Assembly (NCBI RefSeq): GCF_015732155.1
Contig: NZ_WIQK01000001.1
Coordinates: 1,746,001-1,810,000, forward strand
DNA from: Pectinatus sottacetonis
GTDB taxonomy: Bacteria; Bacillota; Negativicutes; Selenomonadales; Selenomonadaceae
Direction: 5' to 3'
DNA length: 64,000 bases
Shown here: positions 1 through 10,006 of the stretch, in pieces
Layout of the letters: every line of letters starts with the position of its first letter
Numbering within the stretch: the first letter of the stretch is position 1
Notes under the pieces: model-generated
What the model was told of the DNA's origin: nothing
Seen by the model: the letters and a program-made list of their open reading frames with translations, nothing else
Database searches by the model: none
Program-made: the position numbers and the translations under genes

Positions 1-63
1 ACATTGTGGGGACAGCTCACTTATGGTTTCTGACGAATAGTAATTATGCGAGGAGGAATGCTT

Positions 64-2742
64 ATGTTTGGAAGAAAAACATTTGTAGCTGCATTGATTT
101 TGGTTATGGTAGGAATTTGTGGATACTGGTATTTTTATTCGGGTCATAGCAAGCAATACAGTGATGTTACTGATTTATCAGGTGAATATACTGTTGATTC
201 GGAAATGCAGGATGCCCAAAATAAGCTTAATAAAAATATAAAACCGGCAGATATATACACGAGAACTTCAGCCAGAAATGCTATAGCATTGACTATTGAT
301 GGGTCTATGGATCCGGTAACTACAGATAGAATACTAGATTTATTAAATAAATATAATATAACAGCTGTTTTTTTTATAGATGGAAGTACCGCGGCTAAAA
401 ATGATGATTTTGTGAAAAAAATATATAAACGCGGTTTTCCCATAGAAAATTATACCTATGTAGGGTTGGCACATCTTGATAAAATGCCTCAGGAAGAAAT
501 TTTGCTGCAGTTGTTAAAAACACAAAAAGTCATTCAGGTTATCACTGGGAAAAAGCCGGAAATATTTAAGGCACCTAGAACAAAATACACATTGGATTTA
601 TTGAAACTTGCTGCTGCCAGTGGATTAAAAGCAGCAGTAGAAAGCAGTGTATATATAAAACCTGATGAAATAAAAACAGATGAAGATGCTGATAATTTTA
701 TCAGTAAAGTAAAAATGGGCAGTATAATATCACTGCCAGTTGATATACCTGTTGATCAGGTAAAATATGAACCAGGTAAAACAGATGATAAACCGGCTTT
801 TGATAAAAAACCAGGGCTTAAAATAGATATTGATAAAAAAATTGAACATGAAAATATTGTGGATGTATTGGAACGTATATTAAAGGCTATAAAGGCAAAA
901 AATATAAAGGTCATCCCTTTAACTGAATTCCCATTAAAAATAACAAATCAGCAAAATAATAAAATTTTATCTTATAATTTATCAGGTTTTAACAAGATTG
1001 CTGCGCTGGCTGATCATTTTTTATTTACAAGAGCTTATGCTGCTTCAAGAAATTATGAATTGCTGCGTAAGGAAAATGCGGGTAAAGAAGCGCATACCAC
1101 AAAACTTATATTAACTACAGAGCCATCGGTTTGTTTTGCTTTTGCGGGACTTACAAAACCAAAAATTGTTTATGATATCTTGGATAGACTGCAAAACATG
1201 CATGCATCGGGGACTTTTTTTGTCATGAAAAATGATATAGATAAAAATCCCCAACTAATCAGGGATATTATAAAAAGCGGTAATGAAGTGGGAATTGGCA
1301 TACGTTCATTAAAAGATGCCAATTTTTATACTACTTGTACTGAAATTGATTATGTAAGAACAAAATTACGGGCAATGGGAGCAGACCCGAGACTTGCCAT
1401 GCAGCCATGGGGACAAATTACGGCTGACACACGTGAAGCTGTATCAGCTGAACAGCTTGATTTAATAGGACCATATATTAATGTTGTTAATTCAAATATG
1501 AAAAATTATACATCTGCACAAAAAGTAATGGATAATACTTTTGGGAAATTTGTCTATTCTCTGGGACGTGGTTGGATAGTATATTTCCGGTTGGATTATT
1601 ATAACGATGATAATTTGGTGGGAAAGGTAATGGATCTGGTAAAAAGATATAAAATAGATAATACGGCATATAATTCTTTTTATGATGACCCTAAGATAAA
1701 TCATAATAATGATTCCCAATATAATGTCAAATCAGTAGGGGCTGTACTATATAATAAAAAATTCCGTTATAATTTTGCAGTAAGAGATGAAATTCCTGAA
1801 AACAGGCGTGATACTTATAATCCATTGGAAAAAAATCATGTTACGTTCAAAGATTATATAAAAAAGCGGTATATAGGTAATCCGGCAGTGGGGATGGATA
1901 GTAATGCGCTGGGTTTTTCTATTGCCGGCTTAAGAAATTTTGATATGACTGGTCGGATACACACAACAAGGCCGGTAGTGTTTTTTACTTTTGATGACTG
2001 GGGAATGGATGCATCTATAAACAGGCTCTTATATGTACTGCGTAAACATAATGTAAAGGCAACTTTTTTTGTATTGACACACAATGTGTTAAATAATCCC
2101 AACCTTCTGCGTACTATTGCCGAACAGGGAAATGATATCGGGGCTCATAGTGATATGCATAAGCCTATGACAACACAGGACGTGAAGACAAATGTACTGG
2201 AACCGTCTGTGCAGTCCAGAGCAGAGTATATGAAGGATTTAAGCAGCTGCTACAAAAAATTAGAAATGGTCACTGGTGATGTTGAAGTAAATAGACATCC
2301 GGCATTGACCAGATATTTCAGACCGCCTACACTGACCGTCAGCAAAATGGGATTTGAATGTTTATATGATAACGGGTACACATATATTGTAAATGGTTCT
2401 TACAGTACCCATGACTATGACCAGACTAATCTGGAATCTATGATAAATGCAATAAAGAAAGGTATATTTGATCGAAATGGACAGGTTAGAAAGGGTGCTG
2501 TTCTTGTAATGCATATGAGTGATTCAGGACAATATACAGCTGTCGCCCTTGATATGATACTGACTGCTAATGAACAGAGAAAAGATAATGATCCAGCAAA
2601 ATTTTTTCCTGCACGGTTATCTGATTATTTAAAAGATGGCTATGATCAGTCCAGACCGAAGCAGGATGAAAATATGGCTGAAAATAAAGATTATGGCAGG
2701 TATTTATATAAAAACTCCGGTTATGGTATGGAAGGTGAATAA
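64..2742 (+). CDS. Membrane-anchored protein with three NodB (polysaccharide deacetylase) domains
   Basis: Probable 892-aa extracytoplasmic polysaccharide deacetylase anchored by one N-terminal membrane segment (about residues 5-27). Three NodB-like domains lie in tandem. The first (from about residue 70) has TIDGS in place of TFDDG and no HxxxH. The second (from about 346) is also degenerate. The third (about 635-860) keeps TFDDWG, HSDMH, a following RPP and the late LVMHMSD motif, so it should bind metal and deacetylate. In-frame ATGs exist at 46, 58 and 64; AGGAGG at 51-56 favours 64. One base separates its stop from the start of the downstream glycosyltransferase, so they are co-transcribed. 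The likely substrate is an N-acetylated exopolysaccharide made by that enzyme (inference). Confidence 0.8.
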   Translation: MFGRKTFVAALILVMVGICGYWYFYSGHSKQYSDVTDLSGEYTVDSEMQDAQNKLNKNIKPADIYTRTSARNAIALTIDGSMDPVTTDRILDLLNKYNITAVFFIDGSTAAKNDDFVKKIYKRGFPIENYTYVGLAHLDKMPQEEILLQLLKTQKVIQVITGKKPEIFKAPRTKYTLDLLKLAAASGLKAAVESSVYIKPDEIKTDEDADNFISKVKMGSIISLPVDIPVDQVKYEPGKTDDKPAFDKKPGLKIDIDKKIEHENIVDVLERILKAIKAKNIKVIPLTEFPLKITNQQNNKILSYNLSGFNKIAALADHFLFTRAYAASRNYELLRKENAGKEAHTTKLILTTEPSVCFAFAGLTKPKIVYDILDRLQNMHASGTFFVMKNDIDKNPQLIRDIIKSGNEVGIGIRSLKDANFYTTCTEIDYVRTKLRAMGADPRLAMQPWGQITADTREAVSAEQLDLIGPYINVVNSNMKNYTSAQKVMDNTFGKFVYSLGRGWIVYFRLDYYNDDNLVGKVMDLVKRYKIDNTAYNSFYDDPKINHNNDSQYNVKSVGAVLYNKKFRYNFAVRDEIPENRRDTYNPLEKNHVTFKDYIKKRYIGNPAVGMDSNALGFSIAGLRNFDMTGRIHTTRPVVFFTFDDWGMDASINRLLYVLRKHNVKATFFVLTHNVLNNPNLLRTIAEQGNDIGAHSDMHKPMTTQDVKTNVLEPSVQSRAEYMKDLSSCYKKLEMVTGDVEVNRHPALTRYFRPPTLTVSKMGFECLYDNGYTYIVNGSYSTHDYDQTNLESMINAIKKGIFDRNGQVRKGAVLVMHMSDSGQYTAVALDMILTANEQRKDNDPAKFFPARLSDYLKDGYDQSRPKQDENMAENKDYGRYLYKNSGYGMEGE

Positions 2743-2743
2743 A

Positions 2744-4672
2744 GTGGAGAAAAAGAAGGACCAGGGAAATACACCATCCCATACAGAAAAAAGTGCAGAT
2801 ATAATAGGGGGCAGCGAGGAAATCGCGGAGGCCATAAAAAATGACATTACTTCTAAAGAAGATATTTTACTGCAGCCAGCAGTTGACAGACGAATATTGC
2901 CTAATGTACCAGACAAGGGGAAAAAAAGAACCAACGTGGATCGCCGCGGCATCAGTGAAAATATGTATAATGAAGACTATGCAGTGAGCCGTGAAAAAGG
3001 AGAAACAGGACAGCGCTATATTGTAAATTACAAAATAAAGATAAAAATTGTCAAAAATGGTGAGTCTGATATAAACCTGACAAGTAACTGTATTGACCTG
3101 TCAGGTTCGGGAATATCCTGCGGCATACCTGCTAAATACCGCCAGAGCATAGAAAATTCGGATGGAGTAGTCTTATCCTTCCGGATTGAGCCCGGTACAA
3201 TGCCCGAAGGTTATGAAATGAAAATAAAAAACTTGAAGGCAAAGTGGGTGCGTACATATACCAATAAAAGTGGTGAAATTTGCTGTGCCTTTCAGTTTGA
3301 CCAGCTATTGGCCCAGTATGTATATAAAAACAGACAATTTTATATGCTGGCAGTGGCTTCTGCTTTTATGTTCGTAATATGTTCTTTTATAATATTATTG
3401 CGCACCGATAGTGTTTTATATTTTAGCTTTAACAAGATGCTCTATTTATATAGTATTCTAGCGGCAACATTTTTATTGACCAGATATTTATTTGGTGCTT
3501 TTTATCGGCCGACGCCGATAAATCCGCATTTTACACCAGGGGTTACTATTATAATTCCCTGTTTTAATGAAGAAAAATGGATAAAAAGAACAATACTGAG
3601 TTGTGTTAATCAGGATTATCCTACGGACAAACTTGAGGTGGTAGTGGTTGATGACTGTTCAAATGATAATTCAGTGGAAAAAATAAAAGAAACTATAGCT
3701 GAATTATGCAATGAACAGGGCTATGACGTAAAAAACCGCATACACTACCATATACAGGAATCTAATGCCGGAAAACGTGAGGCTTTAGCGGTAGGTGCAG
3801 GTATGGCAAAGCATGGATTACTGGTATTTGTGGATTCAGACAGTTTTTTGGACCCATTTGCAGTAAGAAATATTGTGCAGCCGTTTCAGGATAAAAAAGT
3901 CGGTGGGGTATCGGGGCGGACTGATGTGGCAAATACCTATACTAATGCGCTGACAAAGATGCAGTCAGTACGTTATTATATAGCTTTTCGCATGCTGAAA
4001 GCTGCAGAGGGCCTGTTTAATGCAGTGACTTGTTTATCAGGACCATTATCCTGTTATCGTAAGGATTTAGTTCTTAAATATAGCAAGAGCTGGCTTGGAC
4101 AAACATTTTTAGGGCAGAGAGCCACTTTCGGTGATGACCGGTCAATGACTAATTTCATTTTGAGATCACATCGTACTGACTATCAGGATAGCGCAGTTTG
4201 TTCAACGATTGTTCCTAATACATATAAGATCTTTCTGCGCCAGCAGATGCGTTGGAAACGCTCCTGGCTTAGAGAATCACTTATAGCAGCGACTTTCATG
4301 TGGAAAAAAGAACCTTTTATGGCTATATCTTTTTATATGGGATTATTGGTACCTATGCTGGCCCCGATAATTGTTGTTTATAACCTGATCTATATACCAT
4401 TATCGCATCGGGTATTTCCGTTGACTTTTATTATTGGGATAATAATGATGGCTCTGCTGATGAGCGTGGCGCAGCTTATCCTGCGACGTAGTACGACATG
4501 GATATATGGGATATGGTTTTGCCTGTATTATGAGGCTGTATTGCTATGGCAGATGCCTATTGCCTGGGTGACATTTTGGAAATCAACATGGGGAACAAGA
4601 ATGACCTCAGCTGATATAAATGCTATCATCAGGAAAAAGCAGAAAGAGGGAATTGCCAATGGAAAAAAATGA
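2744..4672 (+). CDS. PilZ domain-fused processive family 2 glycosyltransferase (exopolysaccharide synthase)
   Basis: Membrane glycosyltransferase that polymerises a sugar chain, resembling PgaC, NodC and hyaluronan synthases. Residues about 90-190 form a PilZ-like domain with DLSGSG (DxSxxG) at 118-123; the usual RxxxR is not clear. Two membrane segments follow (about 200-250). The GT2 core has the DD pair at 303-304, DSD at 364-366, GDD near 463 and QQMRW at 500-504, the set expected for a processive enzyme, then further membrane helices. The GTG at 2744 is preferred, with GGAAGGTG upstream; earlier in-frame ATGs lie inside the preceding gene. The PilZ domain suggests control by cyclic di-GMP. 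The next gene overlaps by 14 nt. Confidence 0.85.
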   Translation: MEKKKDQGNTPSHTEKSADIIGGSEEIAEAIKNDITSKEDILLQPAVDRRILPNVPDKGKKRTNVDRRGISENMYNEDYAVSREKGETGQRYIVNYKIKIKIVKNGESDINLTSNCIDLSGSGISCGIPAKYRQSIENSDGVVLSFRIEPGTMPEGYEMKIKNLKAKWVRTYTNKSGEICCAFQFDQLLAQYVYKNRQFYMLAVASAFMFVICSFIILLRTDSVLYFSFNKMLYLYSILAATFLLTRYLFGAFYRPTPINPHFTPGVTIIIPCFNEEKWIKRTILSCVNQDYPTDKLEVVVVDDCSNDNSVEKIKETIAELCNEQGYDVKNRIHYHIQESNAGKREALAVGAGMAKHGLLVFVDSDSFLDPFAVRNIVQPFQDKKVGGVSGRTDVANTYTNALTKMQSVRYYIAFRMLKAAEGLFNAVTCLSGPLSCYRKDLVLKYSKSWLGQTFLGQRATFGDDRSMTNFILRSHRTDYQDSAVCSTIVPNTYKIFLRQQMRWKRSWLRESLIAATFMWKKEPFMAISFYMGLLVPMLAPIIVVYNLIYIPLSHRVFPLTFIIGIIMMALLMSVAQLILRRSTTWIYGIWFCLYYEAVLLWQMPIAWVTFWKSTWGTRMTSADINAIIRKKQKEGIANGKK

Positions 4673-6521
4673 TCAGTTGAGCGATCTCCAATTTTCTAAA
4701 TCACGTAACAGAAAAAAAATCATACGGACAATTTTGCAAATAATAATATTATGTGTATTAGTTGTATTTGTTGTCTACAATGTTTTTTATACAACAACTT
4801 ATACACCTTATACAGAACACACACAGGATGAAAAAGGGTTTATTGCGATTTCTTATTTTGGTGTTCAAAGAACTGCCGGCAGCCAGCAGCTTATTTCTCA
4901 GGATCGTCTGCGTCGACATCTTGCAGCTTTGAAAAAACAAGGCTATGAAACAATAACGACAGAAGATATTTATAATTATTACACTAAAGGGATAAAGCTG
5001 CCCGATAAAGCAGTTTATTTAATGTTTGAAGATGGCAGGCGTGATACAGCAATTTTTGCTAAACCGGAATTAGAGGACTTTAATTATAAAGCTACAATTT
5101 TTACTTATCCTAATAAGTTTTCTACTAAAGACCCTAAATTTTTGTCACCTGATGATTTAAAACGATTGACGCAGAGTTCCTATTGGGAATTAGGGACAAA
5201 TGGATATAGATTATATTATATAAATGTTTTTGACCGTTATAACAATTATCTGGGTGAAATGAATCCGCTGATGTTTGCCATGCTCCACAAATATTTGGGA
5301 CGAAGATATAATCATTATTTAATGGATTATATTCGTGATAAATATGGAGTACCTAAGGAAAGCTATGCAAGAATGAAAGACCGGGTAAGCTATGATTATG
5401 AAAAACTGGAAAGTACATATATGAACGATATAGGATATGTACCATCAGTTAGTATATTGATGCACGCAAATACAGGAAGCTTTGGCAATAATTCCCAAGT
5501 GAGCGGGGTAAATGCATATTGGCTTAAGAAATTGTTCAAAATGAATTTTAATCGTGAAGGCTATTGCCTCAATAAGACGGACAGCAGTATATATGATTTG
5601 ACACGTATGCAGCCACAAGCATGGTGGCCAGCTAACCATTTGTTGATGCGTATAGAATATGATACACACCAGAAAATGAAATTTGAAACAGGTGACAAAA
5701 AAAGAGCAGCCCAATGGGATTTATTAAAAGGGGCTTGTGAATTTATAGATGAAAAAATATATTTGACATCTTTACCACAAGGGCAGGGCATCATAAAGTT
5801 AAAAAGAAGCAATGCTTATAAAAACTTTAAGCTTGATGTTGAGCTTATGGGGAATAAAAAGGGAACCCAGGAAATTCTTCTGCGTAGTGATGAACAAAGA
5901 AATAATTATATAGCTTTAACTATAAGCGGCAGAGAATTAATAGTAAAAGAAAAACATGCGGGTACAGAAAAGGAATTAGTAAAAAAGAGTTTAGATAATA
6001 TAAATGGAGTGCCAGTAATATCAATTCCAGAAGATCAGCATGATGCCAAAGAACGTGCCTTGGAAACTTTTTCTCGCTATGCAGAATCAACAGGTTTGGG
6101 AAAAGTATATTTAGAAAGGCTAAAAACGGAAAATAAAAAAACAGCACCTACAGTTAAAGATGGGGCAAAGCCTTATATACCAGTGATAAATGCTAATGAA
6201 AAAGGTGACGAAAAAATATCATTGACTTTGCAGGGGAATATTCTTAAAATAATGGTAAATGGTAAAGATGCCATAACGACAAAAGTTAACGATAATAATG
6301 AAGGGAATATATTTCTGCTCTCCCAATGGTCAGGACATGGGTTTGACCAGAGAAATTTGGCAGATGATGTCTATGACGCTGTATTTAATAAACTTACGAT
6401 AACAAATTTGCCCAATAAAAATATATTATTTACATCTAAATATACCGGATTTAATAAAGTGATATATGATCTTAAAATTTATGGTGAAAAATTAGTAGGT
6501 TGGTTCGTAAAATATTTGTAA
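4659..6521 (+). CDS. Membrane-anchored NodB-like pseudo-deacetylase with C-terminal beta-rich domains
   Basis: 620-aa protein with an N-terminal membrane anchor (about residues 20-42) and a PgaB-like NodB fold. The catalytic motif reads FEDG (near residue 122) instead of FDDG, and WELGTNGY near 176 stands where the metal-binding histidines belong, so activity is doubtful. The C-terminal half (about 370-600) is beta-rich and has two stretches resembling LamG or sugar-hydrolase jelly rolls, for example NNYIALTISG and ILKIMVNGKD, suggesting carbohydrate binding. The ATG at 4659 has AGAGGG at 4645-4650 and overlaps the synthase gene. The role is probably scaffolding or binding of the exported polymer; this is inference. 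Confidence 0.7.
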   Translation: MEKNDQLSDLQFSKSRNRKKIIRTILQIIILCVLVVFVVYNVFYTTTYTPYTEHTQDEKGFIAISYFGVQRTAGSQQLISQDRLRRHLAALKKQGYETITTEDIYNYYTKGIKLPDKAVYLMFEDGRRDTAIFAKPELEDFNYKATIFTYPNKFSTKDPKFLSPDDLKRLTQSSYWELGTNGYRLYYINVFDRYNNYLGEMNPLMFAMLHKYLGRRYNHYLMDYIRDKYGVPKESYARMKDRVSYDYEKLESTYMNDIGYVPSVSILMHANTGSFGNNSQVSGVNAYWLKKLFKMNFNREGYCLNKTDSSIYDLTRMQPQAWWPANHLLMRIEYDTHQKMKFETGDKKRAAQWDLLKGACEFIDEKIYLTSLPQGQGIIKLKRSNAYKNFKLDVELMGNKKGTQEILLRSDEQRNNYIALTISGRELIVKEKHAGTEKELVKKSLDNINGVPVISIPEDQHDAKERALETFSRYAESTGLGKVYLERLKTENKKTAPTVKDGAKPYIPVINANEKGDEKISLTLQGNILKIMVNGKDAITTKVNDNNEGNIFLLSQWSGHGFDQRNLADDVYDAVFNKLTITNLPNKNILFTSKYTGFNKVIYDLKIYGEKLVGWFVKYL

Positions 6522-6605
6522 ACTGAACGGATCTTACTATTAAGTGAGTCAGGTTTGAATTTATGAGTATGTAAATGCATAAATAATATCAATAGTGAGG
6601 ATCAA

Positions 6606-7610
6606 ATGAAAATTTTTAAATACAAAATTATAACAGCTATAATATGCAGTCTGATACTTGTGACATTTGCCTATACAGGCTGGTGTGAACGAAAACCAAT
6701 GCCGACAAGTCCGCAAGAGATGGGGATATGGATTACTTACTGGGATATGCAGAGCGGCGTAGACATGTTTTCTGACAACCGAGAAAAATATGATAATATA
6801 TCATATTTTGCGGCTTGTTTTAATGATAAAAATGAACTATTTTTACCGGAAAATTTGCAGCAAGCGCAAATTTTTCTGCACCAACGAAAAATTGAACCAT
6901 CTCACAGATATTTGACAGTAGTTAATGATGTAGTATCAAGAGGTAAAAGCAAAGTTAAGGATATAGATGTAGTGGATAAAGTTCTTGATGGAGCTGCTGC
7001 CAGAATTTTGCATGCAAATTCTATTATTGCTCTTGCAGAAGAAAACAATTGTAATGGCATAGATCTTGATTATGAAAAAGTTTTTAAAAACAAAGAAACA
7101 GCTGAAAAATATATTAAATTTATAAAAATACTTCATGATAAGGCGTCTGTTAAAGGAATGAAGCTGCGGGTCATTTTAGAACCAAGTGTAGATTTTTCAG
7201 CATATGATTTTCCACAAGGACCACAGTATATTGTTATGATGTATAATTTATATGGACTTCACAGCGGGCCGGGTCCAAAAGCTGATTTTACTTTTATAGA
7301 AAAAACAGCAGATCGCATAAGAAATTTACCCGCACCTGTAGGCATAGCCTTTTCTAATGGTGGCTGCTTATGGAGCAGTAATGGTAAAAAAATATTTATT
7401 TCAGAAAAAAAAGCGGTGCATTTGGCAGATCAATATAAAGCAGTAGTGAAATATGATGAAAAAAGCGGGGATAAATATTTTTCTTATAAAAAGAATAATA
7501 TTGAATACACTGTCTGGTACGCAGATAAAAATACAATTGAAGGATGGATAAAAAAAGCTGATAAATTAGGTCTTCACAATATTGTTATATGGCGTATGGG
7601 AGATAATTAA
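6606..7610 (+). CDS. Secreted GH18-like glycoside hydrolase
   Basis: 334-aa protein with a signal peptide (about residues 1-26) and a single GH18-type barrel. The motif NGIDLDYE matches the family DxxDxDxE except that the first Asp is Asn; the catalytic Glu and the preceding Asp are present. The C-terminal YTVWYADKNT and NIVIWRMGDN resemble the last barrel strands of chitinase-like proteins. It follows the synthase and deacetylases by 84 nt with its own GTGAGG ribosome site at 6595-6600. By analogy with poly-N-acetylglucosamine systems it may trim or release the polymer. The substrate is not shown by the sequence. Confidence 0.7.
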   Translation: MKIFKYKIITAIICSLILVTFAYTGWCERKPMPTSPQEMGIWITYWDMQSGVDMFSDNREKYDNISYFAACFNDKNELFLPENLQQAQIFLHQRKIEPSHRYLTVVNDVVSRGKSKVKDIDVVDKVLDGAAARILHANSIIALAEENNCNGIDLDYEKVFKNKETAEKYIKFIKILHDKASVKGMKLRVILEPSVDFSAYDFPQGPQYIVMMYNLYGLHSGPGPKADFTFIEKTADRIRNLPAPVGIAFSNGGCLWSSNGKKIFISEKKAVHLADQYKAVVKYDEKSGDKYFSYKKNNIEYTVWYADKNTIEGWIKKADKLGLHNIVIWRMGDN

Positions 7611-7639
7611 GGTTAAAATTTCTTTGTTCATAAGTCGGC

Positions 7640-7668
7640 TTGCAAGCAGGATAGCTGTGTGCTATAAT
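7640..7668 (+). promoter_or_regulatory. Sigma-70 promoter for rpmE
   Basis: TTGCAA at 7640-7645, a 17-nt spacer and TATAAT at 7663-7668, followed 38 nt later by the rpmE start. The match to the vegetative consensus is strong. Confidence 0.7.
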
Positions 7669-7705
7669 TAAAAACTGATAGTTTAGGAGAAATGAGGTGC
7701 ATTAG

Positions 7706-7906
7706 ATGAAAAAAGGGATACATCCTGATTATAAAGAAACCACTGTTATTTGCGGGTGTGGCAATACTTTTAAAACCGGATCGGTTAAGGAAGAACTTCG
7801 CGTAGACGTATGTTCTAAATGTCATCCATTCTATACGGGACGCCAGCGTGAATCTGCTGCTGGTGGTAGAATTGAAAAATTCAACAAACGTTACGGGAAA
7901 AAATAA
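7706..7906 (+). CDS. rpmE: 50S ribosomal protein L31 (zinc-binding type)
   Basis: 66-aa basic protein of the large ribosomal subunit. Cysteines in CGC and CSKC identify the C+ (zinc-binding) form of L31; the C-terminal [10 protein letters not shown] is typical of the family. The ATG at 7706 has GAGGTG at 7694-7699. It is transcribed from a strong promoter at 7640 and followed by a small hairpin at 7922-7941. Confidence 0.95.
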   Translation: MKKGIHPDYKETTVICGCGNTFKTGSVKEELRVDVCSKCHPFYTGRQRESAAGGRIEKFNKRYGKK

Positions 7907-7921
7907 TAGTTGTTATGGGCG

Positions 7922-7946
7922 GCAGAGCAGTAATGCTCTGCTTCAT
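7922..7946 (+). terminator. Weak intrinsic terminator after rpmE
   Basis: An 8-bp perfect stem (gcagagca / tgctctgc, loop gtaa) is followed by a T-rich stretch. The T run is interrupted, so read-through into the next gene is likely. Confidence 0.5.
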
Positions 7947-7979
7947 TTATATATATAGTAAAATCAAAGGAGCATTATA

Positions 7980-8915
7980 GTGGAACAAAAATGCTGCAAT
8001 AAAATGACAATAGGCGGGCAGGCAGTAATTGAAGGTGTGATGATGCGAGGCGCTAAATATATAGCTACAGCTGTGCGTGATCCTTCTGGTGAAATTTGCG
8101 TAAAAACAAGTTTGGTTAATTCTCTGGGAGATAAATATCCTATCTTGAAAAAACCTTTTTTACGTGGTGTCTTATCGTTAGGAGAATCATTAGTAATGGG
8201 AATGAAATCGTTGTCTTATTCTGCTAAAATGGCAGGAGAAGAAGAAAATGATAAAATGTCAGATAAGGAAATGGCACTAACTATTTTTATATCTATTGTG
8301 GCAGCAATTATTATGTTTGTAGTGATTCCAACAGCAATGGCAAGATTTTTTCCGACTAATGATCCTTTTTATATGAACCTAGGAGAAGGTGTCATACGTT
8401 TAGCTATTTTTCTTATATATATATATGGGATATCCCGTATGAAGGATATATATCGGGTTTTCCAGTATCATGGTGCGGAACATAAGACTATCTTTGCCTT
8501 TGAGGCAGGAGTAGAATTAACACCTGAAAATATAAAAAAATTTTCTCGATTCCATCCGCGCTGCGGTACATCGTTTTTACTTATCGTAATGATTGTAAGT
8601 ATTGTAGTATTTGCTTTTTTGGGCTGGCCAGCCCTTATATACAGAATTCTATCAAGAGTTATACTACTTCCTGTAGTAGCAGGTGTTTCTTATGAAATTA
8701 TCAGATTTTCCAGCAAATCAAAAAATCCTTTGATACATATTGCTATATTACCAGGATTGTGGCTGCAAAGATTGACAACAAAGGAACCAGATGCGTCTAT
8801 GATAGAAGTAGCAGTTAAAGCTGTAGAAGCTGTTGTGATAGAGGCGGAAGAAAAAGATACGGAGAAAAAGTATAGTGTGGATATGGCTTTTTCACAACCG
8901 CTTAATGACAATTGA
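7980..8915 (+). CDS. DUF1385 family integral membrane protein (YqhQ-like)
   Basis: 311-aa multi-pass membrane protein of unknown function, of the family often found before prfA in Bacillota. The N-terminal GGQAVIEGVMMRG and the central YHGAEHKTIFAFE are family signatures. The C-terminal tail after about residue 265 is acidic and poorly conserved. The start is GTG at 7980 with AAAGGAG at about 7966-7972. It begins an operon with prfA, prmC and sua5. Confidence 0.85.
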   Translation: MEQKCCNKMTIGGQAVIEGVMMRGAKYIATAVRDPSGEICVKTSLVNSLGDKYPILKKPFLRGVLSLGESLVMGMKSLSYSAKMAGEEENDKMSDKEMALTIFISIVAAIIMFVVIPTAMARFFPTNDPFYMNLGEGVIRLAIFLIYIYGISRMKDIYRVFQYHGAEHKTIFAFEAGVELTPENIKKFSRFHPRCGTSFLLIVMIVSIVVFAFLGWPALIYRILSRVILLPVVAGVSYEIIRFSSKSKNPLIHIAILPGLWLQRLTTKEPDASMIEVAVKAVEAVVIEAEEKDTEKKYSVDMAFSQPLNDN

Positions 8916-8934
8916 TCAAAGGGGAATATAGTCT

Positions 8935-10002
8935 GTGTTAGAACAGTTAGATGCAATTGAAAATAAATATTTAGAATTGGAATCATTGATAAGTGATCCT
9001 GATATTTTAGCAGATATGTCCCGCTGGCAGAAATATAGTCAGGAACATGCTGCGCTTAATGAAATAGTAGAAAAATATCGCGAATATAAAAGAATATTAA
9101 AAGAATTAAGGGAAAATAAAGATATGCTGGAGAAAGAAGTTGACAGTGAATTCAAGCAACTTTTGGAAACAGAAATATCATCCCTGGAAAAAAGAAAAGC
9201 TGGTTTTGAACAGGAATTGCCAGTTTTGCTGCTTCCTAAAGACCCTAATGATGATAAAAATGTAATTATTGAAATACGTGGTGGTGTAGGTGGTGATGAG
9301 GCAGCTTTATTTGCAGGAGATTTATTCCGTATGTATTCGCGCTACGCTGAGACCAAAAAATGGAAATTGGAAATATTGGTGGCTAATCCTACAGAACTAG
9401 GCGGATTTAAAGAGGTTTCTTTTTGCGTGGAAGGACATGGAGCTTATAGCCGATTTAAATATGAGAGCGGTACTCATCGGGTACAGCGGGTTCCAGAAAC
9501 AGAGTCAGGTGGGAGAATCCATACTTCAGCTGTTACAGTAGCAGTATTGCCCGAAGTTGAGGAAGTAGATATAGACATAAAGCAGTCTGATCTGCGTATT
9601 GATACATACAGGGCAAGCGGGGCTGGCGGGCAATATGTTAATAAGACCGATTCGGCTATAAGGATAACTTATATCCCTACGGGTATTGTTGTTCAGTGCC
9701 AGGATGAAAAATCGCAGCTCAAAAACAAAGAAAAAGCGATGAAAGTGCTTAGGGCCAGATTAAATGATGCAGCACAAAGTGCTCAGCGCAGTGAAATTGC
9801 AGCTGAACGTAAAAACCAGGTAGGCTCAGGGGACAGGAGCCAGAGAATACGCACGTATAATTTTCCCCAGGGACGGGTTACCGATCATCGTATAGGACTC
9901 ACTCTGCATAAACTTGACAGTGTATTGAACGGTGAGCTGGACGAAATAATAAATGCCCTTATTACTGCTGATCAGGCAGAAAAGTTAAAACAGGTAAAAT
10001 AA
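8935..10002 (+). CDS. prfA: Peptide chain release factor 1
   Basis: 355-aa class I release factor that reads UAA and UAG and triggers peptidyl-tRNA hydrolysis. The catalytic GGQ lies in [10 protein letters not shown], and the stop-codon tripeptide corresponds to PET in RVPETES (the RF1 PxT motif). Length is usual. It uses a GTG start with an AAAGGGG site. The next gene, prmC, encodes the methylase that modifies the GGQ glutamine, a conserved pairing. Confidence 0.95.
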   Translation: MLEQLDAIENKYLELESLISDPDILADMSRWQKYSQEHAALNEIVEKYREYKRILKELRENKDMLEKEVDSEFKQLLETEISSLEKRKAGFEQELPVLLLPKDPNDDKNVIIEIRGGVGGDEAALFAGDLFRMYSRYAETKKWKLEILVANPTELGGFKEVSFCVEGHGAYSRFKYESGTHRVQRVPETESGGRIHTSAVTVAVLPEVEEVDIDIKQSDLRIDTYRASGAGGQYVNKTDSAIRITYIPTGIVVQCQDEKSQLKNKEKAMKVLRARLNDAAQSAQRSEIAAERKNQVGSGDRSQRIRTYNFPQGRVTDHRIGLTLHKLDSVLNGELDEIINALITADQAEKLKQVK

Positions 10003-10006
10003 TATT

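Noticed and set aside
1-45. Possible tail of an upstream gene
   Set aside because: Frames close at 31-33 and 38-40, but 10-12 codons are too few to tell a gene end from chance.
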